Shown here: positions 1 through 7,204 of the stretch, piece after piece
Layout: every line of letters begins with the position of its first letter
Numbering within the stretch: position 1 is the first letter of the stretch
DNA from: Bacteroidales bacterium UBA1757
Lineage (GTDB): Bacteria > Bacteroidota > Bacteroidia > Bacteroidales > UBA1402
Assembly: GCA_002315625.1 (NCBI GenBank)
Contig: DCHH01000080.1
Span: forward strand, 1 to 20,341
DNA length: 20,341 nt
Reading direction: 5' to 3'
Notes under the pieces: model-generated
What the model saw: only the letters and a program-made list of their open reading frames with translations
Database searches by the model: none
Told to the model about the DNA's origin: nothing
Translations under genes and position numbers: made by a program

Positions 1-1640
1 CCGTCTGAGAGAGGTACAGAAGTGGCAGCGGTGGTTGCAACAGGAATAAGAGTTACGCCATTGCCCTTTGCATAGTTGGCAACGAGCTGTTCGGAAATTG
101 CGGCCTCACCGGTATAGACAACTTCATAAACTGCAGAATTGGCAGTGGAGACGAAATCGGCATCACCGGAGGCAATAGTCTTGGCGCAGTAGTAAATATC
201 TCCAGCGGCATAATCTGCATTGGCAGTAGCATTGATGCCCTCAGCGTATGTGGTGATGGTAGGAGTCGTGACGGAGGTGATTGTCTCCTCAACGCCTTCC
301 TGACTCAGACCGGCTTCGGCATTGACTACGCAAGCATCAAACGTAATGGCATACAGACCTTCGGGATCGTGGGGGTCTGACGGATCCCATGGTTCTTCGG
401 GATTATCTTCGTCCTTCGGCTTACCGGTCGTACCGTTGGTGTTGTCGGAAATCTTGAACAAATAGGTGTAGGCGAAGTTTTCCTCCCACTGGGTATATTG
501 GGTGGGAACGACGGCCTTGGCCTGTTTTACCTTGATGGTTTCACCGTTGGCGGCGGTCAGGGTAAAGTCGATGTAAAGTTTCAGATCGTTGTTCTTAGAT
601 TCCTCCAATGACTGATACGGAAGGATGTAGGTGTATTCGCCACCGGCCTTGTCGTACGTGGCCTCAACGCTTGTTTCGCCAATCTTGGTGGCAGCCATCA
701 AGTTGGAACCGAAATATTTATAGACTTCCTTGGTTGCATCGTCCAAAGTGTACTCAACCTTCGGACGGTTCTCGATTTTGGAAGCTTTATTGTTATAGGT
801 AACCTTCAATATTGTCTCCTTATTGACATTGGGGCTATAGAAAGTACCATTAATACCGAAATTGGAAGTGGTGTTGTATTCTTTCCAGCTGGTACCATTT
901 GTGCAGTAGCACTTGTCAATGTGGACGGTGTAGCCAGGAACAGTCTCATAGATACCGAAACGAATCTTGGATACCAGCGAATAGAACGTCAGATCGACCG
1001 TTTCAGGATACTTATAGACCTTCGTCCCGGAATCTTCTGTCTTCTCAACGGGCTTGCGCTCAGAAGCATAGAGAGCAGAAATCGAACCGCCGGCAGGGAT
1101 TTTCACATTCCAACCCTTGGCATAGACGGCATCACCGGAAGCAACAGCGTCGCCAGAAGCGATGTACTCAATCTTGGTGGGGTCGATGCCCACACCGGCA
1201 ATTGCGGAGAAGACATACTTCTTGGCGCTGTAGTCCCAATACTTCATGGTTTGGAGTTCATTGTTAAGACTTGTGTATCCGACATACTCCCAACCCTTGG
1301 TGTTGGTAACAGTTGTGCCTGCATTTCCAATGTAGTTCACATTGAAGCGGCCAAAAACGGTCTGCTGCTTGGTGGCATCTTCCACATCGGTCTGGGAGGT
1401 AGGCTCCGCGTCTGAGAAATACTTGAAGCCATAGACAACAAAGTTGTTGTTGAGCTTTTGTGCGGCATCGGCGCCGCCAATGGTTCCACGGGTAAGATTT
1501 GGTACGCTCATAGCGAAACCAATCTCATCGGTTGCTGAAGAGTCGTTGCCGACTTTGCCGACAAACTCATCGTTTGAGCATCCTGAGAGGAAGAGTCCTG
1601 CCAGGAGCGAGAACAGAAGTAGTTTCTTCATCTTGTTCAT
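1..1640 (-). CDS. Fimbrillin-like lipoprotein (FimA/Mfa family, type V pilus), 3' end outside window
   Basis: The frame is open from the ATG at 1640 to the window edge, giving 546 full codons and no stop, so the C-terminus is missing. Residues 1-21 are a lipoprotein signal (KK, then a hydrophobic stretch, then lipobox LSGC with Cys21). About 30 residues later comes a Ser-Val-Pro-Asn-Leu-Thr-Arg-Gly stretch. In type V fimbrillins an Arg in this area is where a gingipain-like protease trims the precursor before polymerisation; that this Arg is the site here is inference. A beta-rich N-terminal domain is followed near residues 405-430 by an acidic, proline-rich linker (DEDNPEEPWDPSDP) and a second domain that is cut off. 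It is third in an operon behind DUF3575 and DUF5119 genes, 48 bp after the latter, with no promoter box seen in that gap. It could be a shaft or a tip subunit; the length and two-domain form favour an accessory or tip role. A second ATG lies at 1631. Confidence 0.8.
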   Translation of the reverse strand, partial: MNKMKKLLLFSLLAGLFLSGCSNDEFVGKVGNDSSATDEIGFAMSVPNLTRGTIGGADAAQKLNNNFVVYGFKYFSDAEPTSQTDVEDATKQQTVFGRFNVNYIGNAGTTVTNTKGWEYVGYTSLNNELQTMKYWDYSAKKYVFSAIAGVGIDPTKIEYIASGDAVASGDAVYAKGWNVKIPAGGSISALYASERKPVEKTEDSGTKVYKYPETVDLTFYSLVSKIRFGIYETVPGYTVHIDKCYCTNGTSWKEYNTTSNFGINGTFYSPNVNKETILKVTYNNKASKIENRPKVEYTLDDATKEVYKYFGSNLMAATKIGETSVEATYDKAGGEYTYILPYQSLEESKNNDLKLYIDFTLTAANGETIKVKQAKAVVPTQYTQWEENFAYTYLFKISDNTNGTTGKPKDEDNPEEPWDPSDPHDPEGLYAITFDACVVNAEAGLSQEGVEETITSVTTPTITTYAEGINATANADYAAGDIYYCAKTIASGDADFVSTANSAVYEVVYTGEAAISEQLVANYAKGNGVTLIPVATTAATSVPLSD

Positions 1641-1688
1641 TGGTTAATAAAATTGATAAATATAAAAATGAATTTTGTTGCAGGTTTG

Positions 1689-2873
1689 TTACATGTCTAT
1701 AATGTGTGTCTCTTCTTCGTAGTCAACCACCTCGGCGTCGAAACCGCTTCCGCTCGACTGATAAGGAATGGGTAGGGTATCGACATCGAGTTCCATGGTG
1801 ATGACACCGCCACGGTAGTGCTTGCGGACAATGTCTGTGACGTCAAATATCAGGGTGCTGTCCTTACCATTGTAGAACTGGACATTCAATCCTATGTAGT
1901 GGTCTTCGGTGTCTTCGATGTAGGCACGGGTCAGGGCGTTGGGGTTGGTGTTGCACACTCCGAAGGTGTGGAGACGGCCACCGATGATATCGACCACTTC
2001 ACCTATACGTTCACCTTTTTCAAGAGTGACGTTGCGTTTCATTCGGGTGTTGAAATAGACATTGACGGCCTCGCCCTCCGTAATGGCCGTATTGACGGAT
2101 GTACGGCGTGCCATTCCCGTAAGGACTGCATTTCCATCGACGGCGGCAACACGCCCACGATTGTTGTAGAGAATCAGCTGCGGCAGATAGATGTAGGAAA
2201 TCGGCTGCAGGGTTCCTTCCAACTGTTTGTAATAGACCTTGCGGACAGGGTCGTAATAATCGTAGTCTGCCGTGTCTTTGGAAATGTAGATTTCCTGCAT
2301 ATAGACTGCGAAAAGGTCTTCCGGTTCGTAGTATGTCGGGTTGGAAACCCTGTTCTGTCCTTGTCCGGCAGCCCTCTGTGGTAGTCTGGTCATGCTCATG
2401 TTGGTTTCGGCCGTGACGTTGTCGAGATCGCTTTCGTCGATAAGGATGCTCTGAACACCGCTCTGTGTAATGATGGAACTCCACAACAGCATGTCGTAGT
2501 ATCCGAACTGGTATTGGGCCAGGAATGTAGTGTCTTCCAGATGGTAAGCTTCGACATTGGTGTGCTTTGCCTGAGGCGCGTAGGCCTGATAGTATCGGCG
2601 AAGCTCAAATTCTTCGGGCTCTTCATAACCGACCGTAGGTCCGAAAATAATGCTGTCAATCAAATCCCATCCGTACTGCCATTCCATCTTCCACTCTATG
2701 TCAAAAGAATACTGCCACATAATGTCGATGTCCATGTGGACTTCCGGCGGGTTGGGGAAGATAATGTCGATACCGCGGTAGAGATGAAGCGGCGGCTCAA
2801 CCTTGCAACCGGGCAGCCCTGTCGAGAATACGAGAAGGACGCATACGATCATATTTAAGAGACGATGCTTCAT
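1689..2873 (-). CDS. DUF5119 domain lipoprotein of the pilus operon
   Basis: 394 residues. It opens with a lipoprotein signal (lipobox LPGC, Cys23), followed by the short Pro-Pro-Leu-His-Leu stretch and Trp/Tyr/Asp-rich segment usual at the start of DUF5119 proteins. The rest is beta-rich with no catalytic motif that I can see. DUF5119 proteins are known from Bacteroidales fimbrial loci, where they sit beside DUF3575 proteins and fimbrillins; a role as anchor or minor subunit is inferred from that setting, not shown. Its ATG overlaps the stop of the upstream DUF3575 gene by 4 bp (ATGA), so translation of the two is probably coupled. The next gene downstream is the fimbrillin. Family assignment is from memory of the N-terminal pattern and the neighbours. 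Confidence 0.72.
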   Translation of the reverse strand: MKHRLLNMIVCVLLVFSTGLPGCKVEPPLHLYRGIDIIFPNPPEVHMDIDIMWQYSFDIEWKMEWQYGWDLIDSIIFGPTVGYEEPEEFELRRYYQAYAPQAKHTNVEAYHLEDTTFLAQYQFGYYDMLLWSSIITQSGVQSILIDESDLDNVTAETNMSMTRLPQRAAGQGQNRVSNPTYYEPEDLFAVYMQEIYISKDTADYDYYDPVRKVYYKQLEGTLQPISYIYLPQLILYNNRGRVAAVDGNAVLTGMARRTSVNTAITEGEAVNVYFNTRMKRNVTLEKGERIGEVVDIIGGRLHTFGVCNTNPNALTRAYIEDTEDHYIGLNVQFYNGKDSTLIFDVTDIVRKHYRGGVITMELDVDTLPIPYQSSGSGFDAEVVDYEEETHIIDM

Positions 2874-4474
2874 TTATCAGCTTTCTTGGTTTTGGCGGTT
2901 TCCTTGTTGTCGTTCTTCTTGAACAGGTCCTTGAAGAAGTTGTTTTTGTCGTCCTTTTTGAACAGATCCTTGAAGAAGTTGTCCTTGTCTGTCTTGCTCT
3001 TCTCGGGAGGATAGTTGAAGAGGTCGTAGCGGAGGGTGATACCTATGCGGGTGGGGCCGAACCAGTTGTGACGGTACTGGCGCTCTTTGAAGAGGTCGGG
3101 ATTATAAGTCCAGTCGTAATAGTAGAGACCGTCCTCTTTGCCGTCGGTGGGGTGACCATAGACATACGGGTCGTACTGGGAGCGGAGGAAACCGATTTGA
3201 AGGTTGAACTCCAGTTTCAGGCGCTGGTCCCGGGAAATCGGCATCACATAACCGCCGCCGAGTCCGAAGCCGCCCGATTCGCCTTCCCAGCCTTGTGTCT
3301 TGCTGAAACCGATGCCGAACACCCCGGTGTTGACGTAAGCCTGTGCATACCAGCCAGCATACTGCCATGATTTTCCAAAATAGCGGCGTGCTTCAATCTC
3401 CCAATTGCGTATCTGGAAGAACTTGTGGTTGGAGTAGTTGCGATACCAGGGCATATCCAGGCTTGCACCGACGGTCCAGCGGCCGTGACGGGGCAGATAT
3501 TCAAGGGCGATGTTTGGAGCCGGACAAAAACCATACTGTGGCACAAAGGCGGCGTAGTAAAGCAGGTTGGTCTTGACTGCCAGAATAGGTTGTCCGCTCT
3601 TTACGGATGCTACGGGCATTTGTTCCGGCGCATCCTTAAAAGGAGGAACGGTGGGAAGGAGTTCGTATGATGCGGGGTCAAGAACCGTCTTAATCGTGTC
3701 TGTCTTGAGATAACTGGTTGTGTTGATGATTTTGCCGTCGAATCTTACCTCTACTGTGGTCTGACGCAACTGGGGGAAGAACTGCTCATGCAACTGATCC
3801 CAAAGCGTACGGTGGTAGATGGAGTCGAAGATGCTGAGGCGGAGGTTGTGAGCCCTTTCATCGAATTTGTGCCTCATCGGATAATCGTAAATCACCTGCA
3901 GGGCGTCTTCACTATGCTCGATTTCCTCTTTGTGGGCAAGGATGAGTTGCTCAAGGCCTGTCCAGTTAGGTCCGCCTGGCTCCGCATGGATGAGCGAGTC
4001 TGGAATGTTGAAGTTGTCTGTCAAAGCCTGATAAAGCACCTCGGCGCGGGCCTGGCCCAGTTCAATGTTGAATCCCATGGTTCCTTCGGGGGAGCAGGAC
4101 GATTCAATGTGGATGGCGGAGAGGGCGAACTTTGGGCTCTTCAGGATATCGGACATTGTGGTGATGAATTTCTCCATTACGCCGCTGTTGTCCAGGTATT
4201 CCTGACGGAGTTCGCTGACCGACTGCTCGAAGTAAATGTGCAGGACTATGGTCGTGTCGGAGGCTGTGTGGATGTTCAGGCGACCTGACTGGTCTTCGTC
4301 GGTGAAAGCCTCCTGGCAGTACGCTGCTGGTGTAAACAAAATGATGACTTGCAGTAAAACCGCAAGAGATGTCACCCTGAGTAGCTTATGTCTAACCTTG
4401 TTCGGCAATGTTGTAATCTTGACTATTTTCTTGAAATTCAAGAAGTTTGTTAATTGTTTCTCATGGTCGCGCAT
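2870..4474 (-). CDS. OmpA-like plus DUF3575 outer-membrane protein of the pilus operon
   Basis: 534 residues. A hydrophobic signal segment lies at about residues 33-52, ending near Tyr-Cys-Gln. Residues about 75-250 look like an OmpA-type periplasmic domain (SSCSPEG at 125-131, then Asn136, Leu139 and Arg-Ala at 143-144, the pattern OmpA-like domains use around their peptidoglycan pocket). Residues about 295-490 are DUF3575, which begins at the AVKTNLLY stretch and has alternating beta strands of an outer-membrane barrel. The tail after 490 is Lys-rich with a 13-residue tandem repeat. It is first in the operon, with a promoter 30-60 bp upstream. The ATG at 4474 gives an unusually long region before the signal; a TTG at 4408 (residue 23) would give a normal signal peptide and is a real alternative. 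In related loci such proteins sit with pilus genes; a role as outer-membrane base or anchor is inference. Confidence 0.75.
   Translation of the reverse strand: MRDHEKQLTNFLNFKKIVKITTLPNKVRHKLLRVTSLAVLLQVIILFTPAAYCQEAFTDEDQSGRLNIHTASDTTIVLHIYFEQSVSELRQEYLDNSGVMEKFITTMSDILKSPKFALSAIHIESSCSPEGTMGFNIELGQARAEVLYQALTDNFNIPDSLIHAEPGGPNWTGLEQLILAHKEEIEHSEDALQVIYDYPMRHKFDERAHNLRLSIFDSIYHRTLWDQLHEQFFPQLRQTTVEVRFDGKIINTTSYLKTDTIKTVLDPASYELLPTVPPFKDAPEQMPVASVKSGQPILAVKTNLLYYAAFVPQYGFCPAPNIALEYLPRHGRWTVGASLDMPWYRNYSNHKFFQIRNWEIEARRYFGKSWQYAGWYAQAYVNTGVFGIGFSKTQGWEGESGGFGLGGGYVMPISRDQRLKLEFNLQIGFLRSQYDPYVYGHPTDGKEDGLYYYDWTYNPDLFKERQYRHNWFGPTRIGITLRYDLFNYPPEKSKTDKDNFFKDLFKKDDKNNFFKDLFKKNDNKETAKTKKADK
2912..2989 (-). 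repeat. Two tandem 39-bp copies in the DUF3575 gene tail
   Basis: Positions 2912-2950 and 2951-2989 match at 34 of 39 bases. They encode two 13-residue units with the shared core Asn-Phe-Phe-Lys-Asp-Leu-Phe-Lys-Lys, at about residues 496-521 of the DUF3575 protein. The unit alternates Phe/Leu with Lys/Asp and could form an amphipathic helix. It is a clear in-frame tandem duplication; function unknown. Confidence 0.85.
4428..4444. repeat. Inverted repeat inside the start of the DUF3575 gene
   Basis: Arms TTCTTGAA and TTCAAGAA are separated by one base. The repeat lies 30-46 bp inside the coding region as annotated, or upstream of it if the TTG at 4408 is the true start. It could be an operator half-site pair or chance in an AT-rich stretch. 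Confidence 0.4.
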
Positions 4475-4482
4475 ATATGCGC
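4469..4482. repeat. 14-bp perfect palindrome over the DUF3575 start codon
   Basis: GCGCATATATGCGC reads the same on both strands and contains the ATG at 4474-4472. In the mRNA it can form a 5-bp stem with a 4-base loop, placing the A of AUG in the loop and the UG in the stem. The predicted leader is only about 25 nt, so the hairpin would occupy the ribosome landing site, or the palindrome could be a protein-binding site. Confidence 0.6.
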
Positions 4483-4504
4483 ACTACGTGATAATTACAA
4501 GGTG

Positions 4505-4534
4505 CAAAGGTAGCTGTTTTTTTGAGAAATCAAA
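4505..4534 (-). promoter_or_regulatory. Bacteroidota-type promoter of the pilus operon
   Basis: On the minus strand the -33 element TTTG (4534-4531) is followed after 18 bases by the -7 element TACCTTTG (4512-4505), matching the Bacteroides consensus TTTG / TAnnTTTG. Transcription would start near 4499, leaving a leader of about 25 nt before the ATG at 4474. Confidence 0.7.
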
Positions 4535-4559
4535 AGTGGGTGAATGAATATTTGCAGTA

Positions 4560-4568
4560 CCCCCCCCC
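4560..4568. repeat. Homopolymer run of nine C
   Basis: Nine consecutive C (G on the transcribed side) stand alone in an AT-rich spacer, 25 bp upstream of the -33 element of the pilus promoter. Runs of this kind can change length by slippage. Confidence 0.9.
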
Positions 4569-4813
4569 TATATTTAACATTATTTATGATTTTATTATTT
4601 AATTAAGAAATAAGCCATCCATGCATAAATGAATAAGTTTGCAAAATTCCAATTAGTCATATTAATAACAAAATTACATTAAATTCTAATGAGATTAATC
4701 TATTCCGGGTGTTCGAAATAATATTTAATATGAATTTAATTATATAAAAATTAGTAATGCAAAGGGCGTTTTCAACCACTGTTGATACCTGTGTCTGTAT
4801 CGATTTTTTAACC

Positions 4814-6253
4814 TTACTCGGCAGCCGGAGCGAGGGAGGGGTCTTTTACTTCGAGACCTTGCTCTTTTGCTTTGGTTATCAGGAAGTTGTAGGCGGCGGC
4901 GTAGTCGTTTGGGATTATGCCGTCCAGGATGGCATCTTTGATGGCGGTCTTGAGCTGGCCGATTGTGTTGCAGGGGGAGATGCCGAAAATCTGCATTATC
5001 ATGTCGCCGCTGACGGGGGGCTGCATATTGCGGATGCGGTCGCGCTCCTCCAGATCCTTCATCTTCTCACGGACAATCTGGAAATTGTCCAGAAAGCGGC
5101 GGACTTTTTCGGGGTTGCGGGAGGTGATATCGGCTTCACAGAGGGTCATGAGGTCTTCGGTGTCGTCGCCGGCATCGAACAGCAGACGGCGTACGGCCGA
5201 ATCGGTGACTATTTCCTCGACCAGGGCTATTGGGCGCATGTGAAGCAGGACAAGTTTTTGCACATACTTCATCTTTGTGTCCATCGGCAGTTTGAGGCGG
5301 TTGAAAATGCGGCTTACCATCTTTTCGCCCACAAAGTTGTGGTTATGGAAAGTCCATCCCAAGCGGTCGTCCCACCGCTTGCAGACGGGTTTTGCGACAT
5401 CGTGGAGCAGGGCCGCCCAACGTAACCACAGGTTGTCGCTCGCGGAAGCTACCTTATCCAGTACGGCGAGGGTGTGCTCGAAATTGTCCTTATGACCACG
5501 TCCCTCTTTGGTGTCAACCCCCTTGAGAGCAGACAGTTCCGGAAGAATGAGTGCGAGCAGCCCGGTCTCGTCCATCAGACGGAAGCCGGTTGACGGTTGT
5601 TTGGCCATCATCATCTTGTTGATTTCCTCCGTGATACGCTCGGCTGAAACGATTTCAATGCGTTCGCGGTTCTTGTAAATCGCATTGAAGGTGATAGGGT
5701 GGATATGGAAACCGAGAGTCGTGGCAAAGCGTATGGCACGCATCATGCGGAGCGGGTCGTCGCTGAAGGTTATGGCGGGGTCGGTCGGGGTGCGCAGGAT
5801 GCGCTTTTCTATGTCGCCAAGTCCGTCGAACGGGTCAATCAGTTCGCCGTAGTCGGCCTTGTTCAGGCTGAGCCCCATCGCGTTGATTGTAAAGTCGCGG
5901 CGAATCTGGTCGTCTTCCAGTGTGCCGTCCTCGACTATGGGCTTGCGAGAGCCACGGTCGTACGATTCCTTCCGTGCACCGACGAACTCTATTTCGGTCT
6001 GATGGTACTTGACCTGGGCTGTGCCGAAATTACGGAATACGCTTACGTGGCAACCTTTGCCTAACTTTGAAGCCACTTTTTCTGCCAGTTCGATGCCCTT
6101 GCCGACAGTTACAACATCGATATCGTCGGAGTTGCGGTTGAGAAAAATATCGCGTACATAGCCCCCTATGACGCAACAACGCACTCCCAGCTCGTCGGCG
6201 GATGCCGATAAGGTCTTGAAAATCGGAGATTTCAGTCTTTCGCTTAAATTCAC
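4814..6253 (-). CDS. cca: CCA tRNA nucleotidyltransferase with HD domain
   Basis: 479 residues. The enzyme adds or repairs the 3' CCA of tRNAs from CTP and ATP in the cytoplasm. Seen: the polymerase-beta-type GG motif (GGYVRD, residues 30-35), the metal-binding pair Asp44/Asp46 in DDIDVV, the RRDFTINAM motif at 118-126, and the DPLRMMRAIRF motif at 166-176, all hallmarks of class II CCA enzymes and poly(A) polymerases. A C-terminal HD domain follows (His260, His284-Asp285 in ALLHDVAKP), as in many bacterial members, where it may give phosphatase or phosphodiesterase activity. The start is GTG at 6253; an in-frame TAA lies six codons upstream and no ATG is available, so this start is well constrained. 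A -7 box lies 24 bp upstream. It could act as a poly(A) polymerase, but such a variant is not expected in this phylum. Confidence 0.93.
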   Translation of the reverse strand: MNLSERLKSPIFKTLSASADELGVRCCVIGGYVRDIFLNRNSDDIDVVTVGKGIELAEKVASKLGKGCHVSVFRNFGTAQVKYHQTEIEFVGARKESYDRGSRKPIVEDGTLEDDQIRRDFTINAMGLSLNKADYGELIDPFDGLGDIEKRILRTPTDPAITFSDDPLRMMRAIRFATTLGFHIHPITFNAIYKNRERIEIVSAERITEEINKMMMAKQPSTGFRLMDETGLLALILPELSALKGVDTKEGRGHKDNFEHTLAVLDKVASASDNLWLRWAALLHDVAKPVCKRWDDRLGWTFHNHNFVGEKMVSRIFNRLKLPMDTKMKYVQKLVLLHMRPIALVEEIVTDSAVRRLLFDAGDDTEDLMTLCEADITSRNPEKVRRFLDNFQIVREKMKDLEERDRIRNMQPPVSGDMIMQIFGISPCNTIGQLKTAIKDAILDGIIPNDYAAAYNFLITKAKEQGLEVKDPSLAPAAE

Positions 6254-6276
6254 AATCTTAAACTTGAATTAGGTGA

Positions 6277-6284
6277 CAAAAGTA
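6277..6284 (-). promoter_or_regulatory. cca: -7 box for cca
   Basis: TACTTTTG on the minus strand matches TAnnTTTG, 24 bp before the GTG start. No good -33 TTTG is found at the expected distance, and its place would overlap the opposing -7 box at 6307-6314. Confidence 0.45.
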
Positions 6285-6306
6285 CATAATTTTTCAATTA
6301 GACCTC

Positions 6307-6314
6307 TATATTTG
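6307..6314 (+). promoter_or_regulatory. -7 box for the lipoprotein-tgt-permease operon
   Basis: TATATTTG matches TAnnTTTG, 36 bp before the ATG at 6350. No clear -33 TTTG is present upstream; the expected place falls on the opposing cca -7 box. Confidence 0.5.
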
Positions 6315-6349
6315 CACCCGCAAACAAAACGGCTTTCAAAATAAGGATA

Positions 6350-7204
6350 ATGACAGCAAGGCATTTGCTTACGGTGTTCTTCGCGGGCATCTCGATGATG
6401 ACAATAACCCTCGGTTGTAAAGGGAGACAGGCTAAGACTGACTACATGGAGTTGGCGCGGAAGGCGGCATCTTGCAACCAGTTTCAGCTGGCGAAGGCTT
6501 ATATTGACAGTGTAAGGGTACAAGAGCCTGACAACTATAGCCTTATCCGCGAGAGTCGTGTCCTGCTCCACGACATTGAGTTTGCTGAGCAGCAGCGCAC
6601 CCGTGACTATTGCGACAGTCTTCTCAAGGTGCGTCAGGCGGAATTTCCTCTCCGTCAGAAAGATTTCATTTTCCAGCAGAACAAGGACTACGGGAATATC
6701 GGCTATTATGTGAATATCCGCCAGCAGACGACGAAAAATGCCAACCGGACCTATTTGCAGGCAAGGGTCGAAGAAGATGGTAAATTGTTGGTTACCAGCT
6801 ACTACTGTGGAGGTGCAAGTTTGTCACATACCCGCTTGAGAATCTATTCAAAGGACGGTTCATTTGTCGAAACGCTTGATGTACCGAAGGACGGTTTTGC
6901 CAATTATGCTTTCAGCGATGAGGATGCAAACTACGAGATGGTCCGTTTCAATGAAAAACGGCTGAACGGCTTGCTGGATTTTATCAAGATTCATGCCGAC
7001 GAGGCGCTGAAAGTGGAGTTGGAAGGAACCCGCAATAAAACATATACGCTTGAGAATCAGGATAAGCAGGCTATTTTAGGGGCTGCTGAGCTGAGTGTCG
7101 TCCTTTCGGATATCAACCGGTTGCTCAATGAAATCCGACTGGCTCAGGCCAAAATGAACTATCTTGCTTCCAAAAAAGCTGAAAAAGAATCTGATACCCA
7201 ATGA
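6350..7204 (+). CDS. Lipoprotein of unknown function, upstream of tgt
   Basis: 284 residues. A signal sequence ends in lipobox TLGC with Cys23, so the product should be a lipoprotein. After it comes a short helical region (about 30-100) rich in charged residues, with a helix-pair or TPR-like look (Ala-Lys-Ala-Tyr-Ile-Asp at about 48-53), then a beta-rich middle (115-190) and a long C-terminal helix with coiled-coil character (235-280) ending in a Lys/Glu-rich tail. I do not recognise a named domain or catalytic motif. Its stop overlaps the tgt start by 4 bp (ATGA at 7201-7204), so it is co-translated with tgt and, further on, the LPS-export permease; the envelope theme is shared with the latter. 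The ATG at 6350 is preceded by a -7 box at 6307-6314. Confidence 0.8.
   Translation: MTARHLLTVFFAGISMMTITLGCKGRQAKTDYMELARKAASCNQFQLAKAYIDSVRVQEPDNYSLIRESRVLLHDIEFAEQQRTRDYCDSLLKVRQAEFPLRQKDFIFQQNKDYGNIGYYVNIRQQTTKNANRTYLQARVEEDGKLLVTSYYCGGASLSHTRLRIYSKDGSFVETLDVPKDGFANYAFSDEDANYEMVRFNEKRLNGLLDFIKIHADEALKVELEGTRNKTYTLENQDKQAILGAAELSVVLSDINRLLNEIRLAQAKMNYLASKKAEKESDTQ

Larger units (their letters stand above)
4475..4813. other. AT-rich spacer between cca and the pilus operon
   Basis: This 339-bp stretch has no convincing gene. Going leftwards it holds the end of the cca transcript (only a weak GATAC/GTATC inverted repeat near 4784-4800, not a confident terminator), a long AT-rich part, the C9 run at 4560-4568 and the pilus promoter at 4505-4534. 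I looked for inverted repeats flanking the promoter, as in invertible Bacteroidales promoters, and found none. Confidence 0.7.

Noticed and set aside
4448..4464. Tiny frame (ATG plus three codons and TAA) at 4464 on the minus strand
   Set aside because: It could be a leader peptide only if the DUF3575 gene starts at the TTG 4408; too short to support.
4475..4813. Invertible promoter as in Bacteroidales capsule and pilus loci
   Set aside because: No inverted repeats of useful length flank the promoter, and no recombinase gene is in the window.
4757..5425. Plus-strand open frame of 222 codons
   Set aside because: It is antisense to cca, whose motifs are complete; the composition is typical of a shadow frame.
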